NCBI GenBank assembly: GCA_028277645.1
Contig: JANQFV010000026.1
Location: forward strand, 1-39,046
Length of the DNA stretch: 39,046 bases
Reading direction: 5' to 3'
DNA from: Phycisphaerae bacterium
GTDB lineage: Bacteria > Planctomycetota > Phycisphaerae > UBA1845 > Fen-1342
The position numbers were made by a program, and so were the translations under genes. Positions 8,032-15,630 of this stretch are shown here, piece after piece. Within the stretch, counting starts at the first letter, position 1, and each line of letters begins with the position of its first letter. Under the pieces are notes generated by a model, which saw only the letters and a list, made by a program, of their open reading frames with translations, did not search any database and had not been told where the DNA came from.

Positions 8032-8124
8032 GTCATTCCGACGAGCGCAGCGAGGAGGAATCTACGCACGTACGAAAGCAACTCTCCATTCGCAAGTAGA
8101 TTCCTCGCTGCGCTCGGAATGACG
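8032..8124. repeat. Long inverted repeat, family C (GTCATTCCGA...AATCTAC arms)
   Basis: The left arm (8032-8066) and the right arm (8096-8124) are inverse complements of about 28 bases. The left arm carries two extra 3-base units (CGA and GGA). The 30-base centre is not related to the arms. It lies between the convergent GNAT and DUF4139 genes and could form a cruciform or act as a two-way transcript end. A remnant of the right arm, GCGCTCGGAATGACG, recurs at 21629-21643. Similar CATTCCGAGCGCAGCGAGG elements are known as dispersed repeats in several bacterial phyla. Confidence 0.8.
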
Positions 8125-8138
8125 CCGCGCTGCCGCCG

Positions 8139-10232
8139 CTATTCCACATTCAACGACAACAAGTACCGCTCCAGCTCCCGCCGCTTGCGCTCCGCCGCGT
8201 CGCGCTGCTCGCTGATCGAGCCGCTCAGCTTGCCGATCCGCGTTTCCAGCTCGTCGAACAGCCGCAACTGCCGCTGGTACGCATCCGTGTTCCGATCGAG
8301 CGTCTGGAGGTTCTTGCGAATACGCTCCTGCTCCTTGGTCGCCTCCGCGTGTTCCTTTTCAACCCGCTTGCGAAGCCGCTCGATCTCATCTAGCTCGGTC
8401 CGCAGCGCGATCACGCGCTCCAGCGCCTCGGCCACCGCCGACGATATCACCCGGCTGCGCAGATAGAACCGAATCTGGTCCAGCCCCAGATTGCCCAGCG
8501 ATACACTTTGATCAGTTACACGCTCCAGGACGACCTTGTGGGCCGTCGTCTCCTGCCCCGGCACATCGACCTTGAACCGCAGTAGATCCTGCGTGCGCTC
8601 GTACGGCTCGGCGGGCTCGATCAGCGTCCACGAATCGGCGTACGCCTGTTCGAGTACGACCGTTCGCTTCTTGGCGATCTTGTTCTTGATCTGGTAGGTG
8701 CGTTCGTCGACGTACTTGTGCTTGTGCCACAGCGTTCCCTTCACGATCCGCAGACTGACGATCTGGTCCGGCCGCGGCTGCTGCTTGACCAGCACCTCGG
8801 TCGACAGATCCAGCGCGTACGCGACCAGCCGTTTCTCGTCCGGCTTCAGATCCGGCAGCTTCGCGTCGCCGGCGTAGATACCCGAGTCGAACACCGTCAC
8901 CGGCCCCTGCATGAGGTTCAGCTCCGTAGCGTTTTTCAGCTCCAATCCGTTCAGCGGGTGCTTGGCGTGATAGCGGGGGTTGTAGATGCTGACCTTCTCG
9001 CCCTCGACCTCTTGGTTGACAATCGGCAACAACGCCGAGTGCTGCCGCGGAATGCTCACCGGATCGTCGATGTGGTAAGCAAACAGCTCGCCGGCTTCGA
9101 GAGCGGTGGCCACGGATTCGACACCGGCGCCTTCGAGGTCGGTGTAGTACCACGTATTCCCGGCAGCAGCGTCACCCACCGCTTTGCCGGCATACCCGAC
9201 CGATTCGAGCGCAGCGATGTCTCCGACACTCGGTGTCCCCGTGCGACCACCGGCACGCCCACGTTCGCCGCGCCGAACGATCGGGGCACCGGCCACCGGG
9301 GGCTGCTCGGCCACGCGTCTCTCCGCGAAGCCCCCCTCGAACGAAGGCGGTCGTAGCGATGCATACCGTTCAAGCTGCTCCATCGGCCGCGGCACGTACA
9401 GCGGCGTATACAGGTCCATCCGGAACGAAATCGGCCGGCCCGATACCAGCGACAGCCGCACGTCGTTCCAGTCCTCCTCGGTTGCGTTCTCCACCGTCGC
9501 CCAGCCTTGCAGGAACGGCTCCTGATCATCGTTCAGCACCAGCCGATAGCTCGTCTTCCAGATCGGCGCTTCCAGCAGATACGCCACGCGCACGCGGCGC
9601 TGGCCGCTGCCCTCGAAGTTGATCGAGACAGACTTCTTGTCCGCGTTGTGCGCGCCGGCCAGTGTCGCCAGCGCCTTGTGCAGCTCCGCCGCGACCTTGT
9701 CGTTCGTCAGGCGAATCCCGCGTAGTGTCGACATATCCAGCCGCTCGAGCCCCGTTTCGGTCAGCACGGTCAGCAGCTCGACCACCTCGATCGTCTCTTC
9801 GTCCTTGTTGTAGCGCGGCGATTTCTCCACGCCGACGATCGTGCCGGTAATCGTCCGCGGCCCGGCGATCTCGACCGGCTCGCCGCGGAGCTGATGCAGC
9901 AGCTCACCCAGCGTCGGATCGTCGGTCAGGTCGACGCCGAAGCTCCGCAGCGTCTTGGCGATCGGATCCTGTGACGCGTAGCCGATCGCGCCGACGCGCC
10001 CGCCGTCGAGATCCTGCACGACCATCGACTTGAGGATGTCGTTGATCTGCTCGGTACGGAACCGCAGCTCGGCGGTGGCGGCGCCGTCCACCGTCGTGGC
10101 ACATTCGAAGTAACCGACGCCCGAGGAAAACAGCGCCACGCGCGACACGTCGATGTCCACGGTCTCATCGGCCAGTACGGTGGCGGGTAGGCAAACGATC
10201 ATTAGCGGAATCAGCAGGCGAGCAGGTTGCAT
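8139..10232 (-). CDS. Secreted DUF4139-domain protein with C-terminal coiled coil
   Basis: The 697-residue protein begins with a Sec signal peptide (MQPARLLIPLMIVCLPATVLA, probable cleavage at ALA-like VLADE). It then has the N-terminal region of DUF4139 proteins (VALFSSGVGYFEC), a central beta-rich DUF4139 segment (YLLEAPIWKTSYRL, GWATVENATEEDWNDVRLSLVSGRP), and a predicted coiled coil over about the last 100 residues rich in E, R, K and L. A Gly/Arg-rich linker sits near residues 300-335. Function is not established for the family. ATG 10232 is preceded by AGGAGA at good spacing. It is transcribed alone and converges on the GNAT gene. Confidence 0.85.
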   Translation of the reverse strand: MQPARLLIPLMIVCLPATVLADETVDIDVSRVALFSSGVGYFECATTVDGAATAELRFRTEQINDILKSMVVQDLDGGRVGAIGYASQDPIAKTLRSFGVDLTDDPTLGELLHQLRGEPVEIAGPRTITGTIVGVEKSPRYNKDEETIEVVELLTVLTETGLERLDMSTLRGIRLTNDKVAAELHKALATLAGAHNADKKSVSINFEGSGQRRVRVAYLLEAPIWKTSYRLVLNDDQEPFLQGWATVENATEEDWNDVRLSLVSGRPISFRMDLYTPLYVPRPMEQLERYASLRPPSFEGGFAERRVAEQPPVAGAPIVRRGERGRAGGRTGTPSVGDIAALESVGYAGKAVGDAAAGNTWYYTDLEGAGVESVATALEAGELFAYHIDDPVSIPRQHSALLPIVNQEVEGEKVSIYNPRYHAKHPLNGLELKNATELNLMQGPVTVFDSGIYAGDAKLPDLKPDEKRLVAYALDLSTEVLVKQQPRPDQIVSLRIVKGTLWHKHKYVDERTYQIKNKIAKKRTVVLEQAYADSWTLIEPAEPYERTQDLLRFKVDVPGQETTAHKVVLERVTDQSVSLGNLGLDQIRFYLRSRVISSAVAEALERVIALRTELDEIERLRKRVEKEHAEATKEQERIRKNLQTLDRNTDAYQRQLRLFDELETRIGKLSGSISEQRDAAERKRRELERYLLSLNVE

Positions 10233-10439
10233 GATGAATCTCCTGGTTGCGGGCAGACACCCCAAGGCCCGGCGTTCGCACGGGCTGATAGCATATCTGA
10301 CGCGTCGCGCGGCGGATAGTTCCCGGAGTCGCGGAGCGAGCGGGCAGCCATCTACCGCAAGCCGTAAGCCGACAGCTATCAGCCGTCAGCCGGACGGTGT
10401 AACGGCGGCCAGCGCACGTAGCGCCGCATCCGTACCGGA

Positions 10440-10477
10440 CAAAACACGAGCAGATGCGCACTAGACGCACCTGCTCG
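10440..10477 (-). terminator. Rho-independent terminator of the 10515-11141 gene
   Basis: On the minus strand CGAGCAGGTGCG pairs with CGCATCTGCTCG (one G-T pair) around a 7-base loop and is followed by TGTTTTGT. It lies about 38 bases after the stop of the minus-strand gene, the right place and direction for its terminator. The rest of the gap to 10232 holds a degenerate run of AGCCGTAAGCC and AGCCGTCAGCC units near 10356-10395 and nothing else recognisable. Confidence 0.6.
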
Positions 10478-10514
10478 GCAACCAGCTCCCCATTGGTGGC
10501 GTATCGCTTTCGGC

Positions 10515-11141
10515 TCAGTCCGTCGTGGGCGCCTCCTTTATCTGGCCGGCGACATCGTTTAGCAGCGTGTGCCAGCGCTCGCACGCTGGCGTCATCTCGT
10601 AGCGCAGCAAGTCGGTCAGCAACGTCAGATCCTGGTTCTCGAGCGCCGTGCGCAGCTCGGCCAGCTTCTCGACCAGATCGTGCAGCCAGAGCCCAATGTC
10701 GCGTCCGTTGTGCTCAAACTCGCCGATGTCGCGCCCCAGCAGCGCGTTGCACTGCGTCAAACCCTGGTAGCACGTCTGCCACATCTTCACGAACGGGCCG
10801 ATGTCTCGAATCGCCGCGTTGACCTCGCCGGCATCAAACCGCGAAGCCAGATCCTGTGCCGTGTGGCCGGCTTCCTCACACTCGATCGCCATCTCGCGCA
10901 GGGCCGTACAGATCAGCTCCCGCCGATCGCCGGTCTGGAGATCGACCTGTGTCTCCGCCGGCACCGGCTGCCCGAGCGCTTCAGACAAATGCTCATCGGC
11001 CAGCGTCTGACCGTTGTAGGCGACGCCGATGATCAGCCGGTCGGGAACATGATCGGCGCGGATCTGATCGAGCAGCGCCTGGAGCGTTTCCGTGGCGGCG
11101 TAGGTGTGGTCGAGCTTCTGGCTGTCGAGCGTGATCAACAT
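10515..11141 (-). CDS. Unassigned acidic cytoplasmic protein, 208 residues
   Basis: I do not recognise this family. The protein has no signal peptide or membrane segment. It is acidic and mostly helical by composition, with a middle section rich in conserved-looking W, C and D residues (KMWQTCYQGLTQCNALLG). ATG 11141 is preceded by GGGAGC at 7 bases. It has its own terminator and is flanked on both sides by palindromic repeats, so it is probably a single-gene unit. The regular codon bias of the frame and the good ribosome site support it as real. Confidence 0.75.
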   Translation of the reverse strand: MLITLDSQKLDHTYAATETLQALLDQIRADHVPDRLIIGVAYNGQTLADEHLSEALGQPVPAETQVDLQTGDRRELICTALREMAIECEEAGHTAQDLASRFDAGEVNAAIRDIGPFVKMWQTCYQGLTQCNALLGRDIGEFEHNGRDIGLWLHDLVEKLAELRTALENQDLTLLTDLLRYEMTPACERWHTLLNDVAGQIKEAPTTD

Positions 11142-11164
11142 GTGGCAGCTCCCAGGCCTTTACC

Positions 11165-11252
11165 CCTCTCCCCCTCGGGGGAGAGGTTGGGAGAGGGGGG
11201 CGCGCTAAGCCTCAACCCTCCCCCGCCCCCTCCCTGCCAGGGAGGGGGGTTG
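11165..11252 (+). repeat. Palindromic cluster: CCTCTCCCCCTCGGGGGAGAGG-type hairpin plus family B repeat copy 2
   Basis: The first part (11165-11186) is a palindrome, CCTCTCCCC against GGGGAGAGG around a short centre. The second (11211-11252) is a family B unit with core CCCTCCCTGCCAGGGAGGG, preceded by CTCAACCCTCCCC. The cluster fills most of the space between the divergent 10515-11141 gene and the Mpo1-like gene. It could form strong DNA or RNA hairpins; no function is evident. Confidence 0.7.
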
Positions 11253-11342
11253 TGGGACGATCTCACTTGCTTATCGACCGCCGGAAGCCGTCGTCGTGAA
11301 GCGCAATTGTTGCCCGCCGCAGGACCATGCTATGATCGCGCC

Positions 11343-11705
11343 GTGACGGCTGAACGACCCCGATGGCTGAGCAACTGGCTCGAACGGCACCAAACACGCG
11401 TGTCGCGCGGACTACACTACGTAGGCATCCCGCTCGCGATCGCGGCGGTCGTGCTGGCGGGCTACCAGCTCTGGCTGTGGCGGTGGGACCTCTGGTGGCG
11501 ACCGACCGTGCTGCTCGCACTCGGCTACCTGCTGCAGTGGCTCGGGCACGTCGTCGAAGGCAACGACATGGGCGAGGTGATCCTGATCAAGAAACTCCTC
11601 GGCCGCCCGTACCTGGCCATCGCCCCGCAGTTCGGCGGCGAAGTAACCGACCCGCGCGTAGCGTCGGCCCCCCGCGGCCGACGTAGTGAATCAGGTCCGC
11701 CGTAG
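11343..11705 (+). CDS. Mpo1-like (DUF962) integral membrane protein
   Basis: The 120-residue protein has the DUF962 pattern: an N-terminal WLERHQTRVSRGLHYVGIP segment with the conserved His residues, two membrane helices, and LQWLGHVVEGND with the second His motif. In yeast, Mpo1 is an Fe(II)-dependent dioxygenase of fatty-acid alpha-oxidation; whether bacterial relatives do this is unknown. No in-frame ATG precedes the homologous start, so GTG 11343 is the likely start. The last residues (about PRGRRSESGPP) are encoded by repeat-like GC-rich sequence, and the stop TAG is the first three bases of a family A palindrome. Confidence 0.72.
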   Translation: MTAERPRWLSNWLERHQTRVSRGLHYVGIPLAIAAVVLAGYQLWLWRWDLWWRPTVLLALGYLLQWLGHVVEGNDMGEVILIKKLLGRPYLAIAPQFGGEVTDPRVASAPRGRRSESGPP

Positions 11706-11730
11706 CGGCCGACCTCCCGGTCGGCCGTAG
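11703..11730. repeat. Palindromic repeat, family A, copy 3 (contains the Mpo1-like stop codon)
   Basis: TAG is followed by CGGCCGACC, loop TCCC, GGTCGGCCG and another TAG. The arms are perfect inverse complements of 9 bases. It is the best-preserved copy in the window and begins exactly at the stop codon of the preceding gene. Confidence 0.9.
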
Positions 11731-11750
11731 TTCGCAGAGGAGCCTCAACC

Positions 11751-12335
11751 GTGTCCGAAGACTCCAACCCGACCCGCTGCCCCTGGGCCCGCAACGCGCT
11801 CGCGATCGAATACCACGACACGGAATGGGGCATCCCGCTGCGCGACGATCGCGGACTTTTCGAGTTCCTCATTCTCGAAGGTGCCCAGGCCGGGCTGAGC
11901 TGGGACACGATCCTGGCCAAGCGCGACAACTACCGCGCCGCGTTCGACAACTTCGACGCACAGCGCATCGCACGCTACGACAAGCGCAAGGTCGCCCGCC
12001 TGCTGGCCGATCCCGGCATCGTCCGCAACCGGCTGAAGATCGCCGCCGCGATCGACAACGCGAAGGCGTATCTGCGCGTCTGCGAAGAAACCGGCTTGTT
12101 CAGCGACTACATCTGGTCATTCGTCGACGGCACGCCGATCATCAACCGCTGGCGGCGTCTCGACCAAATCCCCGCCTCGACGCCGCTGGCGGAGACCATG
12201 TCCAAAGACCTCAAACGCCGCGGCTTCCGCTTCGTCGGTCCGACGATCTGCTACGCCTTCATGCAGGCGGTGGGCATGGTGAATGATCATCTGGTGGGGT
12301 GTTTTCGGTGGGCGGAACTGCAAGAACCCAGGTAG
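11751..12335 (+). CDS. tag: DNA-3-methyladenine glycosylase I
   Basis: The enzyme excises 3-methyladenine from alkylated DNA. The 194-residue protein shows the family's zinc site, Cys in TRCPWA (about residue 10), His in EYHDTEWG (about 22), and His and Cys in NDHLVGC near residues 179-184. The catalytic Glu is in LILEGAQAGLSW near residue 43. The start is GTG 11751 with AGAGGAG 8 bases upstream. It follows a palindromic repeat and converges on the lower-GC cassette, whose last gene ends only 34 bases away. Confidence 0.95.
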   Translation: MSEDSNPTRCPWARNALAIEYHDTEWGIPLRDDRGLFEFLILEGAQAGLSWDTILAKRDNYRAAFDNFDAQRIARYDKRKVARLLADPGIVRNRLKIAAAIDNAKAYLRVCEETGLFSDYIWSFVDGTPIINRWRRLDQIPASTPLAETMSKDLKRRGFRFVGPTICYAFMQAVGMVNDHLVGCFRWAELQEPR

Positions 12336-12368
12336 GTCGTCGGAGCGAGATTACCAAACTTCGGCCGA

Positions 12369-12782
12369 TCAGCGGAGTTTTCTATGCCGGACGAACTCTC
12401 GAAGCACTCTATTCCGTGTTGCTAGTTTGGCCAGCTGTTCTCGGTGTGCGCGGTCAATCGGACGGTCAGTGCAGCAGTGCAAATGTCCGTATTTCTCATC
12501 CTCCGGTACCGGATCGTGACGTGGCGGGAGCGGTGGGCGAACGCCATCTACGAAATCGCGATGGTATAGCTGACAGAGTCCGGGCAGGTCACCTGATGGG
12601 AGCGCCTTGTCGTGGTGATACTGGTCAATCCCTTCGTCGGAAAGCAAGCTCTCGGCACGCAGCGTAAACGAGAGGGTTTCGTGCTCGTCCTCAAACGCCT
12701 CCGCATGCACAAGGTCGTCCTTGATCAGACTTCTCTTGTGCACATGGCGAAGAAACGCATCATCAGCAGCAAACGAGCTCAC
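12369..12782 (-). CDS. Cassette gene 3: unassigned protein with His/Cys/Asp-rich segment
   Basis: I cannot name the family. The 137-residue protein has no signal peptide or membrane helix. It has a strongly patterned core, LPSGDLPGLCQLYHRDFV and PPLPPRHDP, followed by a short run YGHLHCCTDRP that could bind a metal, and a basic C-terminus. The likely start is GTG 12782, which overlaps the TGA of the gene before it in a GTGA arrangement (4 bases); an in-frame GTG at 12800 is an alternative. The tight overlap indicates coupled translation with the two upstream cassette genes. Base composition is lower in GC than the flanking tag and ispG genes. Confidence 0.7.
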   Translation of the reverse strand: MSSFAADDAFLRHVHKRSLIKDDLVHAEAFEDEHETLSFTLRAESLLSDEGIDQYHHDKALPSGDLPGLCQLYHRDFVDGVRPPLPPRHDPVPEDEKYGHLHCCTDRPIDRAHREQLAKLATRNRVLREFVRHRKLR

Positions 12783-13375
12783 GCTCGCCTGATTACCCAC
12801 CTAGCTAACCCCTTCAGCGTTTGACGATCATTGTCCCGCACGTCGCAGGTCTCGGTGCGCATTTGCTCGTCGACTTGAACGACAGAAATTGCAGAAGAGC
12901 CCGACCTCAACGTGCAACTCAGTCTTCGATCCGTCATTAGAGACTGAAGGACGATGCAGATCGCCCCATCCTCCTCCAAAAACGCCGCCGCCTTCAGCCG
13001 GGACGCGGAGACTAGCGTAGGTGCAATGATCTTCGCTGCACGAAAGCAAGCTTTGGTCGCGGCAGATCGTGGTAACGTCCCCCCCTCCTCCCGTTTGTCG
13101 CCGACATCGACTCTGACGTTTTGCTTGATGCGCTCGCGAAACGTGCGCACGAAATTCCTCACCCATCGATCAAGATCTGGCGCAACGACGTCAGATCCGG
13201 ACGGAGTTCGCGCGAGTCCCGTGATCTCCGAAGAAGATGTATGCTGGACTGGGTCATAGGTCGCCGTTCGCGCGCTCGTAACGCTAGCGCCCATCGATGG
13301 ATTATCATCGAATCTCCATCCGAGAGAGAATGGCCAATCGCTCCGGTCGTCAACCACAGCACAACCATCACGCAT
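12779..13375 (-). CDS. Cassette gene 2: unassigned soluble protein
   Basis: I cannot name the family. The 198-residue protein has a low-complexity N-terminal half rich in S, T and D. Its more patterned C-terminal half begins at LPRSAATKACFRAAKIIAPT and continues AAFLEEDGAICIVLQS...TDRRLSCTL...AISVVQVDEQMR, alternating hydrophobic residues that suggest a beta-sheet domain. ATG 13375 is the only in-frame start near the end of the TIGR04255 gene and overlaps it by 8 bases (ATGCGTGA). Its stop overlaps gene 3 by 4 bases. The arrangement says the three products are made together in fixed proportion. Confidence 0.7.
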   Translation of the reverse strand: MRDGCAVVDDRSDWPFSLGWRFDDNPSMGASVTSARTATYDPVQHTSSSEITGLARTPSGSDVVAPDLDRWVRNFVRTFRERIKQNVRVDVGDKREEGGTLPRSAATKACFRAAKIIAPTLVSASRLKAAAFLEEDGAICIVLQSLMTDRRLSCTLRSGSSAISVVQVDEQMRTETCDVRDNDRQTLKGLARWVIRRA

Positions 13376-14138
13376 TCGCGATCTCCAACGCCCATTCCTG
13401 CTTGGCATGCTCAGAGATGAGCCGTACAAAGAACTCCTGAAGCCGATCGTGCACGTTCTCGACTGCGTCTCGCGCCGCCACCTCATCCGTAATCCAGACA
13501 CCCGCGGCCGTCGTCAGACGGTAACCCTCTTTCTTCTCATCTCGCACGTTTGCGGTCACCTTCTCCAGGTCGAATCGCAGGTCAACTCCATCCGGTTCCT
13601 GCCATCCCACCTCGGTCTTTCGTACCGCCCTCACGTTGCGTAGGAAACCGATCTGCGCCGAGTCTGACAAGTACTTCTCGACGACCTGCGCTGGTTCTGC
13701 CGCCTCAATGAAGTTAGCGTACGACATATTCGCCACGGCTATTGGCAACGGCACGTCTCGGTGCATGTCGCGCAGTGCGTCAATGGCCTTCCATAGTGCT
13801 TCACGAAGCGCCGCAAACCGTGGATACTCTGGGGCCTCCGTTGCGAGCGGACGCGTCCAACGTGCCACTACCAACCGTTCCTGCACGACAATTTGGATTC
13901 CAGACGCGTCGTCCGTGAAAACCGCGCCGCTGATGAACATGCCTTGTCGGACCTCAACAGTCGGCGAAGTAAGTCCCGGCGCCGCCTCCGTCTTAGTCGG
14001 TTCGGATACAACTGAGAACTGCGGCCGCAAGGCCTCTCGCAAGTCGTAAACCAATCCGAACGATAACCGAATGGACGTTCCCAAGGTCGCTCGAACAGCG
14101 GCCTCAATCAACGGCAGGTTTCCGAATTCCAGGCGCAT
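13368..14138 (-). CDS. Cassette gene 1: TIGR04255-family protein
   Basis: The 256-residue protein fits the sporadically distributed TIGR04255 family: an N-terminal NLPLIEAAVRATL segment, a central EYPRFAALREALWKAIDAL helix, and an SYANFIEA motif corresponding to the family's RYxNxI. The family has no established function. Its patchy distribution, noted in the family name, fits spread by transfer. ATG 14138 has GGAG 9 bases upstream (and AGGAG directly abutting). It leads an overlapping three-gene unit on the minus strand. Hand-counted GC is lower here than in ispG next door (35/60 for the line at 13621 against 44/60 at 14521). Confidence 0.72.
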   Translation of the reverse strand: MRLEFGNLPLIEAAVRATLGTSIRLSFGLVYDLREALRPQFSVVSEPTKTEAAPGLTSPTVEVRQGMFISGAVFTDDASGIQIVVQERLVVARWTRPLATEAPEYPRFAALREALWKAIDALRDMHRDVPLPIAVANMSYANFIEAAEPAQVVEKYLSDSAQIGFLRNVRAVRKTEVGWQEPDGVDLRFDLEKVTANVRDEKKEGYRLTTAAGVWITDEVAARDAVENVHDRLQEFFVRLISEHAKQEWALEIANA

Positions 14139-14141
14139 CTC

Positions 14142-14360
14142 CTAGTGCTCCACCGAATCCAGATCGTCGTGTCTCAAAAACGCCAACACCACCCGTCGGT
14201 ATGAATCCAGCATGACGCATCGCCCGTATCTTACGCCAGTTCTCAGCTATTGTTCAATCCGCAACGCGACGTTTCCCGGCGTCGGAAGTTGTCTGTGACC
14301 AGTACCCACAGAATCCGGCTCCTGGTCGATATCGTCACGCTTGGCATCCCAACTCCACAC
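14142..14360 (-). pseudogene. Possible remnant reading frame upstream of the TIGR04255 gene
   Basis: Between ispG and the TIGR04255 gene one minus-strand frame runs from GTG 14360 (MWSWDAKRDDIDQEPD...) to an amber codon at 14249-14247, then continues open in the same frame through MLDSYRRVVLAFLRHDD to TAG at 14144-14142, four bases before the TIGR04255 start. The composition looks protein-like, but I recognise neither half. It could be a decayed gene, two tiny peptides, or chance. Confidence 0.2.
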
Positions 14361-14373
14361 TAACAGTATCCCC

Positions 14374-15528
14374 CTACGGTGCCACAATCTCCACCGCCCC
14401 GCCCTTCAACTCTGCTTCGCCACGCTTCACGCGGTCGGCGAATTCGCGGCACTCTTCCAGTAGCGCGTCGAGCATCTGCTCCTCGGGCACCGTCTGCTTC
14501 TGCTCGCCCTGAACGTAGATAATGCCGCGGCCGTTGCCCGCGAAGATCGCCACGTCCGAGCCTTCGCACTCGCCCGGGCCGTTCACGACGCAGCCCATCA
14601 CCGCAACTTTGATCGGCACGTCGATCTCGGTCAGCTTCCGCCGGACGTCGGTGACGAGCTTGAACAAATCCACCTGAATCCGCCCGCAGGTCGGACAGGC
14701 GATCAATTCCGGCTCGGTACGGTTGCGCAGCCCCAGGCTGCACAACAGCTCTTTGCCGTCCTCGACCTCGTGTACCGGATCGGCCGCGTAGCTGATGCGG
14801 ATCGTGTCGCCGATGCCGTTTGCCAGCAGTGTGCCCAACGCGGCGATCGAACGAATCCGCCCCGTCTCGGGCGGGCCGGCGTGCGTAACACCCAGGTGCA
14901 GCGGATAGTCATAGCGCTCGCTGATCGCGGTGTACATGTCGATGACCAGCCGCGGGTCGATCGACTTCGCCGAGATCACCACGTCGTGAAAGTCGTTGTC
15001 GTCGAAGATGCGCAGGTACTCGGCCAACTTGTCGAGCATCAAGCGAATGAGCGTGCCCCGGTAGTCGGACTCCATCTCGGCCTTCTCGGAGGCGCGCTGA
15101 TCCTTGTCGCGCCGTTCGACGATGCCGCCCTCGTTCACGCCGACGCGGATCGGAATGCCGCGCTCCTTGCAGGCGGCGATGACCTGCTCGACCTTCGGGC
15201 GATCCTGGATGTTGCCGGGATTGAGGCGAATCTTGTGAACGCCGGCCTCGATCGCTTCCAGCGCCCGCTGAAAGTGAAAGTGCACGTCCGCGACAATCGG
15301 CACCGGGCTGGCGGGAATGATCTCCTTTAGCGCTTCAGTGTCCTTCTTGTCGGGCACCGCCACGCGCACCAGATCGGCCCCGGCCCGCGCCAGCTTGTTG
15401 ATCTCGGCAATGCACTTGTCGATTTCATGCGTATATCCAGAGGTCATCGTCTGTAGCGCGACCGGCGCGTCACCGCCGATCCGCACGTTGCCGACGCGCA
15501 CCTGCCGGGTCTTCTTGCGTAAGGGCAT
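14374..15528 (-). CDS. ispG: 4-hydroxy-3-methylbut-2-enyl-diphosphate synthase (IspG/GcpE)
   Basis: The enzyme converts methylerythritol cyclodiphosphate to HMBPP in the MEP pathway of isoprenoid synthesis, using a 4Fe-4S cluster. The TIM-barrel domain starts at VRIGGDAPVALQTMTSGYTHEID. The C-terminal reductase-like domain carries the cluster cysteines in ACPTCGRIQVDL and GCVVNGPGE. At 384 residues it is the short bacterial form without the inserted plant-type domain. ATG 15528 was chosen over upstream starts because GGAG lies 7 bases before it and homology begins there. It is divergent from the sulfatase-like gene. Confidence 0.96.
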   Translation of the reverse strand: MPLRKKTRQVRVGNVRIGGDAPVALQTMTSGYTHEIDKCIAEINKLARAGADLVRVAVPDKKDTEALKEIIPASPVPIVADVHFHFQRALEAIEAGVHKIRLNPGNIQDRPKVEQVIAACKERGIPIRVGVNEGGIVERRDKDQRASEKAEMESDYRGTLIRLMLDKLAEYLRIFDDNDFHDVVISAKSIDPRLVIDMYTAISERYDYPLHLGVTHAGPPETGRIRSIAALGTLLANGIGDTIRISYAADPVHEVEDGKELLCSLGLRNRTEPELIACPTCGRIQVDLFKLVTDVRRKLTEIDVPIKVAVMGCVVNGPGECEGSDVAIFAGNGRGIIYVQGEQKQTVPEEQMLDALLEECREFADRVKRGEAELKGGAVEIVAP

Positions 15529-15630
15529 GAATGGCTCCGTTCGAGTCCTCTTCGCGAACACGCGATTGTAGTGCCGGCGCAGGCGATCGGGTATGTTCCC
15601 GGGATATTCGCCGACAACGGTTTGAGGAGC

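Noticed and set aside
10356..10395. Run of AGCCGTAAGCC and AGCCGTCAGCC units as a structured repeat
   Set aside because: Only about three short imperfect units with no second copy in the window; too little to call an element.
11360..11710. Alternative plus-strand frame within the Mpo1-like gene (about 107 codons)
   Set aside because: It is a frame-shifted shadow rich in Arg and Ala; the DUF962 motifs are in the other frame.
12369..12800. Start of cassette gene 3 at GTG 12800
   Set aside because: Possible, but it would overlap gene 2 by 22 bases with no clear ribosome site; GTG 12782 gives the common 4-base overlap.
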